Under the pieces are notes generated by a model that made no database searches, had not been told where the DNA came from, and saw only the letters and a list, made by a program, of their open reading frames with translations. A stretch of DNA of 64,000 nucleotides from a virus. The stretch covers positions 1 to 64,000 of the IMG/VR virus record IMGVR_UViG_3300007513_000001; one strand, given 5' to 3'. A program made the translations under genes and the position numbers. Shown one piece after another: positions 16,340 through 23,946 of this stretch. Position 1 is the stretch's first letter, and each line of letters opens with the position of its first letter.

Positions 16340-16476
16340 TGTTGCACGATTGGCAAATTGCACTACTGGACCAGGGTCTGTGGCTTTTGCCGACCCTTGG
16401 CGTTCTCGCTCTGGCTGTCTTCCCTTGGAAGCACTGGAACTCTCTCTTTGACGAAATTTTTGAGGTGGCAGAATGA
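16339..16476 (+). CDS. 45-residue membrane protein
   Basis: It starts in TAATG overlap with the previous gene and ends overlapping the first array gene by four bases. One transmembrane helix (LLPTLGVLALAVFPW) is followed by an acidic end. Confidence 0.55.
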   Translation: MLHDWQIALLDQGLWLLPTLGVLALAVFPWKHWNSLFDEIFEVAE

Positions 16477-16682
16477 AAGTCGGTGACTATATCTATGATT
16501 GGGCTCTCGGTAGAAATGGCGTCATAGTCGGTGGCCCATGGGTTGAGCCAGCGGGCTCAGACTCCGAAGCGGCTCATGATTCGCATCGCGACATTGCGTG
16601 GGAATGGGCTATTCTCCAAGATGGTGGCGAGATCCTTGGCGCTGATACAAAAGATTTGAAGGTGATTGATGAATGTAGGTGA
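16473..16682 (+). CDS. MKVGD array protein 1
   Basis: 69 residues, MKVGDYIYDW, acidic, ending IDECR at the 14-base junction. It reads as a small SH3-like barrel: GVIVGG and WAILQDGGEI look like adjacent strands. First true unit of the array. Confidence 0.65.
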   Translation: MKVGDYIYDWALGRNGVIVGGPWVEPAGSDSEAAHDSHRDIAWEWAILQDGGEILGADTKDLKVIDECR

Positions 16683-16866
16683 TGCAGTTAGGTTGAAACG
16701 TACCAACGAGGTTGGTATCGTTGTCAAAAAATACCGTAAGTCTATTCCTGACGGTAACCCTAATGGTGATTTCACGCTTGAATATCGTTGGAATGTACTT
16801 TTTGGTACTGAAACAAGAACGATTAACAATCGCTGGATGTGCGAGGTAGTTAGTGAAAGTCGGTGA
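16669..16866 (+). CDS. MKVGD array protein 2
   Basis: 65 residues from ATG 16669 (MNVGDAVRLKR), basic, ending VSESR. Overlaps both neighbours by 14 bases. Confidence 0.65.
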   Translation: MNVGDAVRLKRTNEVGIVVKKYRKSIPDGNPNGDFTLEYRWNVLFGTETRTINNRWMCEVVSESR

Positions 16867-17113
16867 CTTCATCGAAGTTTATCATCATCTTCCTCGTTAT
16901 GAAGCGGGAAATATTCCGCTTGGTCCGATGGGAAAAGGAATAGTGGTAGATGTAAAGAAGGACGAACCGCCGAGTCCCGTCTTCGATACGATCACTGCTG
17001 TTTCATATCTTACGACTAACGGCGAATTAAAGACAGACTGGATTAATAAAGAATACGGCGGAATTGTTGTGACTGTTAAGATTCTGCAAGAGGCAATTGA
17101 TGATTCTATCTAG
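16853..17113 (+). CDS. MKVGD array protein 3
   Basis: GTG start (codon in AGTGAAAGTCGG), 86 residues, MKVGDFIEVYHH. A GKGIVVDVKK strand pair follows. The C-terminus overlaps the next gene by 14 bases. Confidence 0.65.
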   Translation: MKVGDFIEVYHHLPRYEAGNIPLGPMGKGIVVDVKKDEPPSPVFDTITAVSYLTTNGELKTDWINKEYGGIVVTVKILQEAIDDSI

Positions 17114-17345
17114 GGTTAAGTGGGAAGTGCTCGACTTCATCGGATATGTTTTTTGCGAGGCGTCGTTTCGTTGGTGGAGTATAATGGATGACGGATCTGA
17201 TCTCGAGCAAAAAGTTTATGAGCCTACTTGGAAAGACCGGGTAGTATATTGGATCGGTGTTCCATCTTATAGAATTGGGTGCTTTTTCTACAACCTACAA
17301 GAACCGGACTCCGATCTCCCAAGTTCAACTCTAAAGAGGGATTGA
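17100..17345 (+). CDS. 81-residue protein with amphipathic Trp-rich helices
   Basis: The ATG at 17100 lies in the array junction position but the product does not begin MKVGD. Trp/Tyr-rich segments (FRWWSIMDDG, VVYWIGVPSYRIG) suggest membrane association. The stop overlaps the next start by one base. Confidence 0.5.
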   Translation: MILSRVKWEVLDFIGYVFCEASFRWWSIMDDGSDLEQKVYEPTWKDRVVYWIGVPSYRIGCFFYNLQEPDSDLPSSTLKRD

Positions 17346-17656
17346 TGAAACTAGTAAGAGACCATATACCTGAAATAATAGATGCGGCTGGAAACTGGTG
17401 TCTAACGAGACACGTCCATGGTGTAGACGAACATATAATCATGCTCAGAGAAAAGATAATAGAAGAAACTGACGAGTTTATTAAAGAGCCATCTTATGAA
17501 GAGGCTGCAGATATGTTAGAGGTTTTGCGCGCATTTTTTCACCTTCACGAACTTGATTTTAACATAGTTATTGATGCTGCTGATAAAAAACGAAAAGATA
17601 GAGGCGGTTTTCTAAAAGGTATTATTCTAAAAGAGGTAGGAACAAATGGAAACTAA
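17345..17656 (+). CDS. HisE/MazG-like nucleotide pyrophosphohydrolase
   Basis: The ATG at 17345 follows GAGGG. The 103-residue protein opens KLVRDHIPEII and continues EKIIEETDEF, EEAADMLEVLRAF and a C-terminal KKRKDRGGFLKGIIL. Two acidic helices (ExxE and ExxxD) that bind Mg are typical of the all-alpha MazG/phosphoribosyl-ATP hydrolase superfamily. In phages such enzymes trim nucleotide pools or alarmones. The substrate is not clear. Confidence 0.8.
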   Translation: MKLVRDHIPEIIDAAGNWCLTRHVHGVDEHIIMLREKIIEETDEFIKEPSYEEAADMLEVLRAFFHLHELDFNIVIDAADKKRKDRGGFLKGIILKEVGTNGN

Positions 17657-17873
17657 CCAAGAAATTTTTGAGCTCGCTGGACTCACTCCAGAAGAAGTCA
17701 GTCTTATGCCGGCTTACATAGAAGAAGAAGTCGACTTTTATGGAACTTCAGCATACGAAAAGCTCTATGCGTATTTTGTGATGGAAACAGGTGAAATGCC
17801 GTACCTTACTGCAAAAGCTCGAGACGGAGATCCTGACTTCTGGATTATTGACTGGCTAGCATCGAACGTATGA
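17646..17873 (+). CDS. 75-residue acidic helical protein, unknown
   Basis: It overlaps the previous gene by 11 bases. Very acidic, with the helical pattern LAGLTPEEVSLMPAYIEEE. No family recognised. Confidence 0.55.
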   Translation: METNQEIFELAGLTPEEVSLMPAYIEEEVDFYGTSAYEKLYAYFVMETGEMPYLTAKARDGDPDFWIIDWLASNV

Positions 17874-18079
17874 AGATTGGCGACTTAGTAAAGCTCAGGT
17901 CACCGTGGAAAGTCGGTGGAGCCAGCCCTTCTTGGAAGGAGACAGAAGAAGGAAGTTGGGTTGGGATCGTTATAGACTATCAACGAGGAGAGCCTGTGGT
18001 GTACTGGAATGAAAAATTTCCAAAAGAAATTGAGTACAAAGAGCAGCTCACAGTAGTTGAAGATTATTTTGCAAACTGA
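17870..18079 (+). CDS. MKVGD array protein 4
   Basis: 69 residues, MKIGDLVKLRSPW, four-base overlap with the previous gene. WVGIVIDYQRGEPVVYW gives two clear strands of the barrel. It ends before a short gap with a possible promoter. Confidence 0.65.
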   Translation: MKIGDLVKLRSPWKVGGASPSWKETEEGSWVGIVIDYQRGEPVVYWNEKFPKEIEYKEQLTVVEDYFAN

Positions 18080-18127
18080 AATACAATCTTAATATCAAGA
18101 TTATGATTTTAATATAGGGAGATTTAA

Positions 18128-18322
18128 ATGGGGTCAAAACTTCAAAGACAAAACCAGCATGTTAAGCGACTAGAATCTAAGATTCGTCGATGGAAGAAAA
18201 AGAATAAGAATACTGACGGTTTAGAAAAAGAGCTTGATTACTGTACGGGCGGTACAGATCGTCCAGAATTTGCCACTGGCAGAGACTGCGATCCAAGACT
18301 AAAGAAACACTATAAAAAGTAG
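18128..18322 (+). CDS. 64-residue basic helical protein
   Basis: The ATG at 18128 follows GGGAG. A Lys/Arg-rich helix (QHVKRLESKIRRWKKKNK) is followed by a Gly/Asp-rich end with two cysteines. Possible nucleic-acid binding; no family recognised. Confidence 0.55.
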   Translation: MGSKLQRQNQHVKRLESKIRRWKKKNKNTDGLEKELDYCTGGTDRPEFATGRDCDPRLKKHYKK

Positions 18323-18331
18323 GAGATTATT

Positions 18332-18508
18332 TTGGAACACAAGATTGGAGATAAGGTAACTCATGTTGATTATCCAAATAAGCCTGGAGTCGTAGTAGCG
18401 AAGACCAGCAGGTGGCAAGCTTCTTTGCCATTTTTTCTTGTTAGGTGGGAAGAATCTATGCACTGCTCTCGACATATTTCTCACGCTTTGAAAAAAGTCA
18501 AGAAATAA
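18332..18508 (+). CDS. 58-residue SH3-like protein with TTG start
   Basis: A TTG start at 18332 with AGGAG upstream gives MEHKIGDKVTHVDYPNKPG, then a strand pair (GVVVAKTSRW, FFLVRWEES) and a basic end. It resembles the array family with a diverged start. Confidence 0.55.
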   Translation: MEHKIGDKVTHVDYPNKPGVVVAKTSRWQASLPFFLVRWEESMHCSRHISHALKKVKK

Positions 18509-18510
18509 TT

Positions 18511-18714
18511 TTGAAATCTGGAGATTTAGTCAGGTTTCGCGCGCCACACTGGTTGGGCGGAGCAGGCCTCCAAGAAGAAGAACGTCCGTGGCTTGTTGGA
18601 CTACTTGTCGAGTATCATAAGTGGGAAAAGATAGCTACGATTTTATATAACGATGAGATTTTAAGATTAGCAGCACGCAACGTGCAGAAATACGGAAGGA
18701 GATATTTAGCATGA
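18511..18714 (+). CDS. MKVGD array protein 5 (TTG start)
   Basis: TTG at 18511 gives MKSGDLVRFRAPHW, 67 residues, close to array protein 4 in the first 15 residues. A longer frame from 18445 has no family match in its extension. Confidence 0.55.
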   Translation: MKSGDLVRFRAPHWLGGAGLQEEERPWLVGLLVEYHKWEKIATILYNDEILRLAARNVQKYGRRYLA

Positions 18715-18941
18715 CCCCATTAGAAACTTTTGTATTGGTGGGAATTATCATGTCTCACGACACTCTTTTCTCTACTGTTGAGTTTAATCTTAACCCTCAG
18801 ACTAATGGAGGGCCATCTATCGCGGTGTTGCCAAATTCTGCTATTCCTTGTGCAGTAGAAATAGGCAAAACTATTTACGTAATAAAAGAAGAGAACCAAG
18901 ATTTTCCGATTATCTCTTGCGAGAGAGAAGATGGAAAATAG
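18711..18941 (+). CDS. 76-residue protein, unknown
   Basis: Overlaps the previous gene by four bases (ATGA). Strand-rich with a hydrophobic N-terminus (LETFVLVGIIM). No family recognised. Confidence 0.5.
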   Translation: MTPLETFVLVGIIMSHDTLFSTVEFNLNPQTNGGPSIAVLPNSAIPCAVEIGKTIYVIKEENQDFPIISCEREDGK

Positions 18942-19047
18942 AAAGTGTTCTTCATGTGGCTGTGATTTACCTCCAGGAGATTCGAGCCAAATTTATTGTT
19001 CTTTAAAATGTCAGGTAAAAAAGGATCCGATCGATGAAGCTAAATGA
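18931..19047 (+). CDS. 38-residue zinc-finger-like peptide
   Basis: MENRKCSSCGCDL followed by IYCSLKCQVKK gives CxxC and CxxxC pairs about 14 residues apart, a compact zinc-ribbon arrangement. The gene overlaps both neighbours. Possibly a DNA- or protein-binding microprotein. Confidence 0.55.
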   Translation: MENRKCSSCGCDLPPGDSSQIYCSLKCQVKKDPIDEAK

Positions 19048-19315
19048 TTTAGTAAAGATTAAAGACAATGATTCTGACAAAATGGAAAGAACAACGGGAA
19101 TCGTACTCAAATTAGATTGGCACCACCCAGATAGCAGCGATTCTAGAATGAGAATCGCGGAAGTACTCTGGGACACCGGTCCGGAATGGATAGACGCGTC
19201 TCGTATTGAACTCGTAGATCGCGAACTGAGCATGGATCAACTAGAAAATGTTATAGGGGGGATGAGTTCTGAGAGGTTTGAGATGTGGAAAGTTAATGCA
19301 ATAAATAATGGTTGA
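19034..19315 (+). CDS. MKVGD-like protein with C-terminal helix
   Basis: 93 residues, MKLNDLVKIKDND. TGIVLKLDW and RIAEVLWDTG match barrel strands; the last 30 residues form an added acidic helix. It starts in a 14-base overlap and ends just before promoter P4. Confidence 0.6.
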   Translation: MKLNDLVKIKDNDSDKMERTTGIVLKLDWHHPDSSDSRMRIAEVLWDTGPEWIDASRIELVDRELSMDQLENVIGGMSSERFEMWKVNAINNG

Positions 19316-19348
19316 TTCTGTAAAAAACCTTGCGTAATATGGTATAAT
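19316..19348 (+). promoter_or_regulatory. Family promoter P4
   Basis: TTCTGTAAAAAA (19316) and TATAAT (19343-19348), then ACTACTATAAGG. The 44 bases are nearly identical to P6 at 29566. Confidence 0.9.
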
Positions 19349-19374
19349 ACTACTATAAGGTAAGGAGGATGATT

Positions 19375-19644
19375 ATGGAAATCGTCATTGGCACTAAGGT
19401 TCGTTCTTTTGACTTTCACTACATGCGCGACCTTGAAGGTCCCCGCAGCTGCTACATGGAGGGTATCGTCACCGGAATCGAAAAGATTCGAGGATGCGAT
19501 CGTTACATCATCGCAGTTGACCGCTGCGTATCTGGCGGTAAGGAACTGCCGGCTCAAGAATATCCACCAACCATTATTCCTCCGGTTAATGGAACCCGCA
19601 CTACGATGGGTCGGGTCACAGACGGTGTCGAGGTGATTGCATAA
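19375..19644 (+). CDS. 89-residue protein, first gene after P4
   Basis: ATG 19375 is spaced correctly from AGGAGG; ATG 19369 is too close. MEIVIGTKVRSF followed by alternating strands suggests a barrel-like fold. GC3-rich codon use. Its stop overlaps the next array gene by one base (TAATG). Confidence 0.6.
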   Translation: MEIVIGTKVRSFDFHYMRDLEGPRSCYMEGIVTGIEKIRGCDRYIIAVDRCVSGGKELPAQEYPPTIIPPVNGTRTTMGRVTDGVEVIA

Positions 19645-19808
19645 TGAAAGTCGGCGATTTGGTAAAAGTACAAACAAAGTTTTATGGCACAAAAATCGGC
19701 TTGGTTGTCAAGCACGGAATGGATGGATATTTTATCCAGCCATCTGACCACCCTCGGATGATTATTGCTGGGGCAGAAGATTGTGAGGTGATCAATGAAA
19801 ATCGGTGA
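19644..19808 (+). CDS. MKVGD array protein 6
   Basis: 54 residues, MKVGDLVKVQTKF, with KIGLVVKHG as strand 2, ending VINENR in the 14-base junction. Too short for most gene callers but clearly a family member. Confidence 0.65.
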   Translation: MKVGDLVKVQTKFYGTKIGLVVKHGMDGYFIQPSDHPRMIIAGAEDCEVINENR

Positions 19809-19989
19809 TTTGGTAAAGTGGACTAACGAGTTCAATCCAGACTATTATTCGCATAGTGGAGATGGGCTTGTCATGGACGTCACTCATTATAACGATTCTG
19901 TTGGCACTATTGTAGTCGATGTTTTGGTGAAAGGTAACATACTCCGCTGGAACAGCAAAAGCTGCGAGGTGGTCAATGAAAGTCGGTGA
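19795..19989 (+). CDS. MKVGD array protein 7
   Basis: 64 residues, MKIGDLVKWTNEF. DGLVMDVTHY and GTIVVDVLVKG are strand candidates. Ends VVNESR at the junction. Confidence 0.7.
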   Translation: MKIGDLVKWTNEFNPDYYSHSGDGLVMDVTHYNDSVGTIVVDVLVKGNILRWNSKSCEVVNESR

Positions 19990-20209
19990 TATAGTCAGAC
20001 TTGCGGTGCCGGTGTCTGGGCAAACAGGCCCGATAAACACTGGAGTCGTTTTGAAAACGTTTAAAAAGAAGTGCTGGCGCACTTCCGAGTACGGCCGAAA
20101 GATTGATTGGAATATAATTGAACCTGAGCTGCATGCAGAAGTTTTGATCAACGAAAACATTTTGTCGGTTCCAGCGGTAGAGCTTGAGGTGGTCAATGAA
20201 AGTCGGTGA
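19976..20209 (+). CDS. MKVGD array protein 8
   Basis: 77 residues, MKVGDIVRLAVPV, with a basic loop (KTFKKKCWR) and ending VVNESR. 14-base overlaps at both ends. Confidence 0.7.
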   Translation: MKVGDIVRLAVPVSGQTGPINTGVVLKTFKKKCWRTSEYGRKIDWNIIEPELHAEVLINENILSVPAVELEVVNESR

Positions 20210-20372
20210 TTTGGTGAAACATCTATATTCAGAACGCGGCATGACGGGGGTCATTGTAGAAATCGTGTCATGGAAGCATACTGAAAGCAAAACACCCTTT
20301 GTCTTGTGGGATGATGGTAGAATAGCAAAGGTCCAATGGGGACTTATCGAGGCAGTCAATGAAAGTCGGTGA
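20196..20372 (+). CDS. MKVGD array protein 9
   Basis: 58 residues from ATG 20196, MKVGDLVKHLYS. TGVIVEIVSW and FVLWDDGRI are typical strands. Ends AVNESR. Confidence 0.7.
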   Translation: MKVGDLVKHLYSERGMTGVIVEIVSWKHTESKTPFVLWDDGRIAKVQWGLIEAVNESR

Positions 20373-20541
20373 TTTGGTAAAGTTTACTGCCGGGGCCGCA
20401 TCTGTTGTGAATGCTGGCGTTGTTGTGAATGTTTGGACTATAGCTCATAAGAACAGAGTTCAGTCAGTTGATATTTTATGGGAAGGTAAAATTATCCCAA
20501 GGCTAGTCAACGCAGTTGAGGTGATCAATGAAAGTCGGTGA
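20359..20541 (+). CDS. MKVGD array protein 10
   Basis: 60 residues, MKVGDLVKFTAGA, hydrophobic strands (NAGVVVNVW) and few charges before the ending VINESR. Confidence 0.7.
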   Translation: MKVGDLVKFTAGAASVVNAGVVVNVWTIAHKNRVQSVDILWEGKIIPRLVNAVEVINESR

Positions 20542-20716
20542 TAAATGCAAATACAGAGATTACGATAGCAATGAATGGAAGAACGGAATCATATTGGATA
20601 TTCGCGGTCCGTTTAGTGCAAAAACATATGTTATCACTGGGACCGGTCACTTTACTGGTGAACTAGAAACAAGAACAAGCCACTATGTTACGAGAGCAAA
20701 AAATGAAAGTCGGTGA
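20528..20716 (+). CDS. MKVGD array protein 11
   Basis: 62 residues, MKVGDKCKYRDYD, more polar than its neighbours; GIILDIRG is the second strand. Ends AKNESR. Confidence 0.65.
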   Translation: MKVGDKCKYRDYDSNEWKNGIILDIRGPFSAKTYVITGTGHFTGELETRTSHYVTRAKNESR

Positions 20717-20939
20717 CCTGATTCGGTATAACGCTGCCGATTCTCGTAATAAAACTCTTGGGCTTGTTATCGAGCTGAAGCCTGGATGGCTATTTAATGA
20801 ACCCACGGCTACGATTCAGTGGCTACGAGTAGCGCGATATATGCCTAGAGCGTGTTCAAGAGGCTGGGATGCATCAAAACCAACCCCGGGTGACATATGT
20901 TCTCATCCACAAGGCAGCTGGTTTGAGGTGGTTTCGTGA
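20703..20939 (+). CDS. MKVGD array protein 12
   Basis: 78 residues from ATG 20703, MKVGDLIRYNAAD, with an insertion (~45-65) containing two cysteines before the ending FEVVS. The next junction is the four-base class (GTGA). Confidence 0.65.
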   Translation: MKVGDLIRYNAADSRNKTLGLVIELKPGWLFNEPTATIQWLRVARYMPRACSRGWDASKPTPGDICSHPQGSWFEVVS

Positions 20940-21133
20940 AAATCGGTGATTTAGTAATATACCAGTGGGGAGCTGCGCACGAGCCAAAACACCCAGATGT
21001 AGTTGGGACTGTTTTGAGCTTTCCAGCAGCTTCTCACCCTAAAGAATTTCAAAAAATTGAAGTGTTAACAGAGCATGGAGTGATAGAAAAGTGGGTCATG
21101 CAGTTTTGTAAGGTGATTAATGAATCCAGGTGA
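20936..21133 (+). CDS. MKVGD array protein 13 (GTG start)
   Basis: 65 residues, MKIGDLVIYQWG. VVGTVLSFP and KIEVLTEHGVIEKW form strands. Ends VINESR. Confidence 0.65.
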   Translation: MKIGDLVIYQWGAAHEPKHPDVVGTVLSFPAASHPKEFQKIEVLTEHGVIEKWVMQFCKVINESR

Positions 21134-21323
21134 TCTTGTAAGAAATAAAAACTCTGAAGGCGGAGAACTTGGGATCTTCATAGGCATGCGTACGTTTAAA
21201 CACAACGCTCCCTCAAATCCAGGCGCAGAAGACTACACTTGCGCTGAAGTTTATTGGCCAGAGCGTTCTGGAAAATACGCCGTCGGGACAATCCAAACTA
21301 ATTTGATTGAGGTGGTTTCGTGA
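21120..21323 (+). CDS. MKVGD array protein 14
   Basis: 67 residues, variant opening MNPGDLVRNKN. Strand 2 is LGIFIGMRTF. Ends IEVVS with a four-base overlap to the next gene. Confidence 0.65.
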   Translation: MNPGDLVRNKNSEGGELGIFIGMRTFKHNAPSNPGAEDYTCAEVYWPERSGKYAVGTIQTNLIEVVS

Positions 21324-21550
21324 AAATCGGTGATTTGGTGCAAGTTTCTGATTGTGGAAACGAAAAAACAAGAGATCTTGATTGGGACTGTAATTGTTTC
21401 TTTTGCAAGGGAAACTCAAACCGCATAGGATGTGTTCTTGACGTTGCGACTCGAAATGGTTGGGTGGTTATGTTCGACATCGGAGACTGTAGGCTTGATG
21501 CCTTTGACGAAGCTAACGGAAGAGTGAGGGTGATTAATGAAAGTAGGTGA
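21320..21550 (+). CDS. MKVGD array protein 15 (GTG start)
   Basis: 76 residues, MKIGDLVQVSDCG. Contains CNCFFCKG, a tight cysteine cluster that could bind zinc, unusual for the array. Ends VINESR. Confidence 0.65.
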   Translation: MKIGDLVQVSDCGNEKTRDLDWDCNCFFCKGNSNRIGCVLDVATRNGWVVMFDIGDCRLDAFDEANGRVRVINESR

Positions 21551-21737
21551 CTTGGTTCGCAACAGTTGTGACAGTGGGTATCCACCACAAGAGACTGGTA
21601 TTATTACCAAGTATGTCGAATGGAAAGATGGCGAGACGAGAGATCACCCATATGTTCTATTTGAAGTGCTTTGGGATTCTGGTATTATTAAAAAATGTTC
21701 CGAAAATCAACTTGAGGTCGCCAATGAAGGTCGGTGA
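21537..21737 (+). CDS. MKVGD array protein 16
   Basis: 66 residues, MKVGDLVRNSCDS, with EVLWDSGIIKK as a late strand pair. Ends VANEGR. Confidence 0.65.
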   Translation: MKVGDLVRNSCDSGYPPQETGIITKYVEWKDGETRDHPYVLFEVLWDSGIIKKCSENQLEVANEGR

Positions 21738-21912
21738 TTTGGTAAAAGTTACGCTCCCAAGCAACAGCTTTTTAGATGGAAAAATCGGAACAGTTGTATT
21801 ATCTGAAAAATATCAAGATCCCATATATGGTATTTGTATTTTAATCGATGAAAAAGTGTACGGGTTTAAAGAAAATGAAATAAAGACAATCAATGAAAAG
21901 GAGTTAAAATGA
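21724..21912 (+). CDS. MKVGD array protein 17
   Basis: 62 residues from ATG 21724, MKVGDLVKVTLPS. GKIGTVVLSEKYQ and GICILIDEKVYGF are strands. It overlaps the following acetyltransferase gene by four bases. Confidence 0.65.
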   Translation: MKVGDLVKVTLPSNSFLDGKIGTVVLSEKYQDPIYGICILIDEKVYGFKENEIKTINEKELK

Positions 21913-22352
21913 AATATTGTATTGAGTCTGTGGCTGACAAGCCCGAACTTTGGAAAGATGGAGACCCAGTTCGCCCAGAGCTCAACGTCATATATAAAAC
22001 TAAGCCGGGTCGTTATGTCTATGGTTTGAAGGACGAAAACGGAGAATACGTTTCCTTTTGTTGCGTTGCACGAACAAAGGGGATACCTCAAGACATTATG
22101 TCTCTCAGCAATTTAACTTCAGTAGAAGGTACAATCTATGTACCTTATACAGTTTGGAGCTTACGAAAAGGAGCTGGAAAGGCGATTATCAATGCGCTGC
22201 TCGGTTTAGCGCGTGAAGAAAATTCTGGAATCGAAAGAGTGGTGACACTATCTCCTAGAACCGAAATGGCTAGAAACTTTCATTTGAGAAATGGAGCTAT
22301 TGAACTGGCAGTAAACGTTGTTTCTATGAATTTTGAATATAAGGTCTATTAA
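21909..22352 (+). CDS. GNAT-family acetyltransferase
   Basis: 147 residues with a GNAT core: EGTIYVPYTVWSLRKGAGKA (~80-100) gives strand 4 and the RKGAGK loop, followed by the helix INALLGLAREEN and a final ARNFHLRNGA. It has no leader peptide, unlike the two acetyltransferases at 2-4 kb, so it likely acts from the cytoplasm after expression. Inserted between array genes. Confidence 0.72.
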   Translation: MKYCIESVADKPELWKDGDPVRPELNVIYKTKPGRYVYGLKDENGEYVSFCCVARTKGIPQDIMSLSNLTSVEGTIYVPYTVWSLRKGAGKAIINALLGLAREENSGIERVVTLSPRTEMARNFHLRNGAIELAVNVVSMNFEYKVY

Positions 22353-22354
22353 TC

Positions 22355-22555
22355 ATGAAAACCGGAGATCTAGTTCAGCACCACCCTTTCGGCAGTAAAG
22401 ATGAACACATCAAAGCTATTTACGAAGAGCACGATGCAGACTTTAGAATCGGGCTAATCATAAAAGAGCGAGAATCATTTCGTTTAGTCTCTCCCGAGAA
22501 AGGAAAACCCGCGTGGTATCAAGTAGAAGAACTAAAAATAATTAGTAAATCTTAA
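22355..22555 (+). CDS. MKVGD array protein 18
   Basis: 66 residues, MKTGDLVQHHPFG. IGLIIKERESF is the second strand. Ends KIISKS and is not followed by a junction. Confidence 0.6.
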   Translation: MKTGDLVQHHPFGSKDEHIKAIYEEHDADFRIGLIIKERESFRLVSPEKGKPAWYQVEELKIISKS

Positions 22556-22664
22556 ATTTAACCATGTACACCTGGGCATTCGTGATTATCTTTTAATAGC
22601 TGGAAGAATTGCCTAATGGGATTCTAACAGCGCAGTTACTCGCTTACAAAAAAAGGAGGAAAGC

Positions 22665-23099
22665 ATGACTACTGCAATTACACGCGTTGGCCCGGGACTT
22701 TTGGGCAGCAACGTTTTTGATACAATTTTTGACAGCTTCGTCACTGACATGCCACAATATGTACGGCAGTCTACCCAAGGTTACCCTGTTGCTGACATCT
22801 ATACTAATGAAGATGGGATGACAGTAATGGAATTTGCCTTGGCTGGATTCTCGCGGAGCGAACTTAACGTAGAAGTTAAACCAGAAGTTCGCAGCATTAC
22901 TATTTCAGCGCAAGCCGAAGGTGATAGCTCGAGTCCGTCTGGTCGGCGCATCGCTCGTCGATCTTTCACGAAAACTTTTGTGAATTATGATGATGATCTA
23001 GATCTCACGAGCGCTGAAGCTACGTTTGAAAACGGGTTGCTGTCGATCGTTGTTCCCCGTAGACCCGAAACGCAACCGGTTAAAATTAAGATTTTTTAG
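22665..23099 (+). CDS. Small heat shock protein, Hsp20 / alpha-crystallin family
   Basis: 144 residues after a strong AGGAGG. N-terminal FDTIFDSF, then the alpha-crystallin domain (~40-135: ADIYTNEDGMTVMEFALAGF, ELNVEV, RSFTKTF, LLSIVVPRR) and a C-terminal I-x-I type end (VKIKIF). Hsp20 proteins hold unfolded proteins; T4-like and marine phages also carry them. It is followed by a strong terminator. Confidence 0.9.
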   Translation: MTTAITRVGPGLLGSNVFDTIFDSFVTDMPQYVRQSTQGYPVADIYTNEDGMTVMEFALAGFSRSELNVEVKPEVRSITISAQAEGDSSSPSGRRIARRSFTKTFVNYDDDLDLTSAEATFENGLLSIVVPRRPETQPVKIKIF

Positions 23100-23123
23100 T
23101 AATCTTTTCTCTGGTTTAAATTG

Positions 23124-23153
23124 CAAGCGGGTTTAAAAAGCCCGCTTGTTTTG
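23124..23153 (+). terminator. Intrinsic terminator of the Hsp20 gene
   Basis: CAAGCGGG (23124-23131) pairs with CCCGCTTG (23141-23148) around the loop TTTAAAAAG, followed by TTTTG. A perfect eight-base stem. Confidence 0.88.
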
Positions 23154-23161
23154 TATATAAT
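23132..23161 (+). promoter_or_regulatory. Promoter whose -35 lies in the terminator loop
   Basis: TTTAAA (23132-23137) in the loop of the preceding terminator and TATAAT (23156-23161) have the 18-base spacing of the promoter family. It leads to the gene at 23221. Confidence 0.65.
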
Positions 23162-23220
23162 GATTATGACCGTGGCGAATGCCTCAAAGACATTGATATG
23201 CGTTTAATAAAGGAGAGTGA

Positions 23221-23532
23221 ATGTCTAGAAAAAATATCCACCGTGCTGGACCGTATAAGAGAGAAGAAGTTATTGTTGGTTTTAGAAAAGAAGAAGATGA
23301 AACTTTTACAAAGATAACAAAAATCATGTCTCGTGATTGGAAAACTGGGGGGATTAAAAACCAGAAAAAGAAAAAGCCAGTCGAAGAGGGTCCATATGAA
23401 CTAGCGACCGTTGAAGATTATGATGAGAAAATGAACTATCAAGACATAGACGGCACTGAGCTATCGATATATTTTAAAAAGGTTGGCGATTTTAAAAGAG
23501 TAGAGATTGATGAGCCAGAGGAAGATGAGTGA
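23221..23532 (+). CDS. 103-residue charged protein, unknown
   Basis: ATG after AAAGGAG. Very charged, with a Lys run (NQKKKKPVEE) and an acidic end (DEPEEDE). Segments such as KREEVIVGFRK and ELSIYFKKVGD look like strands. No family recognised. Confidence 0.6.
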   Translation: MSRKNIHRAGPYKREEVIVGFRKEEDETFTKITKIMSRDWKTGGIKNQKKKKPVEEGPYELATVEDYDEKMNYQDIDGTELSIYFKKVGDFKRVEIDEPEEDE

Positions 23533-23786
23533 AAGTAGGAGATTTAGTTAAATACAGAGGCTGGTCTCATAATGCTAGTTTCGAGCATGTTTCACGAAGT
23601 CGCGACCCTTTGGCAATAGTGGTCCAGACTCGTGCAGAAGATTCAGAATATCATAAAAGAATTAGGGTTATGTGGGTGGGAGAAGAAATCCCGATTCAAG
23701 CTCAAGTAGTTTCTACAAACGGAAATAGGTTTAGTAGCTGGTGCTCCCCTAAATATTTCCACGTTGTTAGTAAAAAAGGAGATTAA
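23529..23786 (+). CDS. MKVGD array protein 19 (GTG start)
   Basis: 85 residues, MKVGDLVKYRGWS. PLAIVVQTRA and RIRVMWVGEE form strands, with a longer polar C-terminal half. Four-base overlap with the previous gene. Confidence 0.65.
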   Translation: MKVGDLVKYRGWSHNASFEHVSRSRDPLAIVVQTRAEDSEYHKRIRVMWVGEEIPIQAQVVSTNGNRFSSWCSPKYFHVVSKKGD

Positions 23787-23787
23787 A

Positions 23788-23946
23788 ATGAGAGATTTTA
23801 TTTATTCTAAGCACTTTAGTGCTGGTTTAGCTTTGCTAAATGGTTATTTTTGCATTCAATCTCTAAACCATAGCCAGTGGGGTTGGGCTTTTTTAAGCGG
23901 CGCGTTCTGTTGGCTGTGCATAGACAATTGGCGGCGGTCGGGATAA
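23788..23946 (+). CDS. 52-residue membrane protein
   Basis: ATG 23788 follows AAAGGAG; one or two hydrophobic helices (GLALLNGYFCIQ and WAFLSGAFCWLCI) and a basic end. The stop overlaps the next start by one base. Confidence 0.5.
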   Translation: MRDFIYSKHFSAGLALLNGYFCIQSLNHSQWGWAFLSGAFCWLCIDNWRRSG

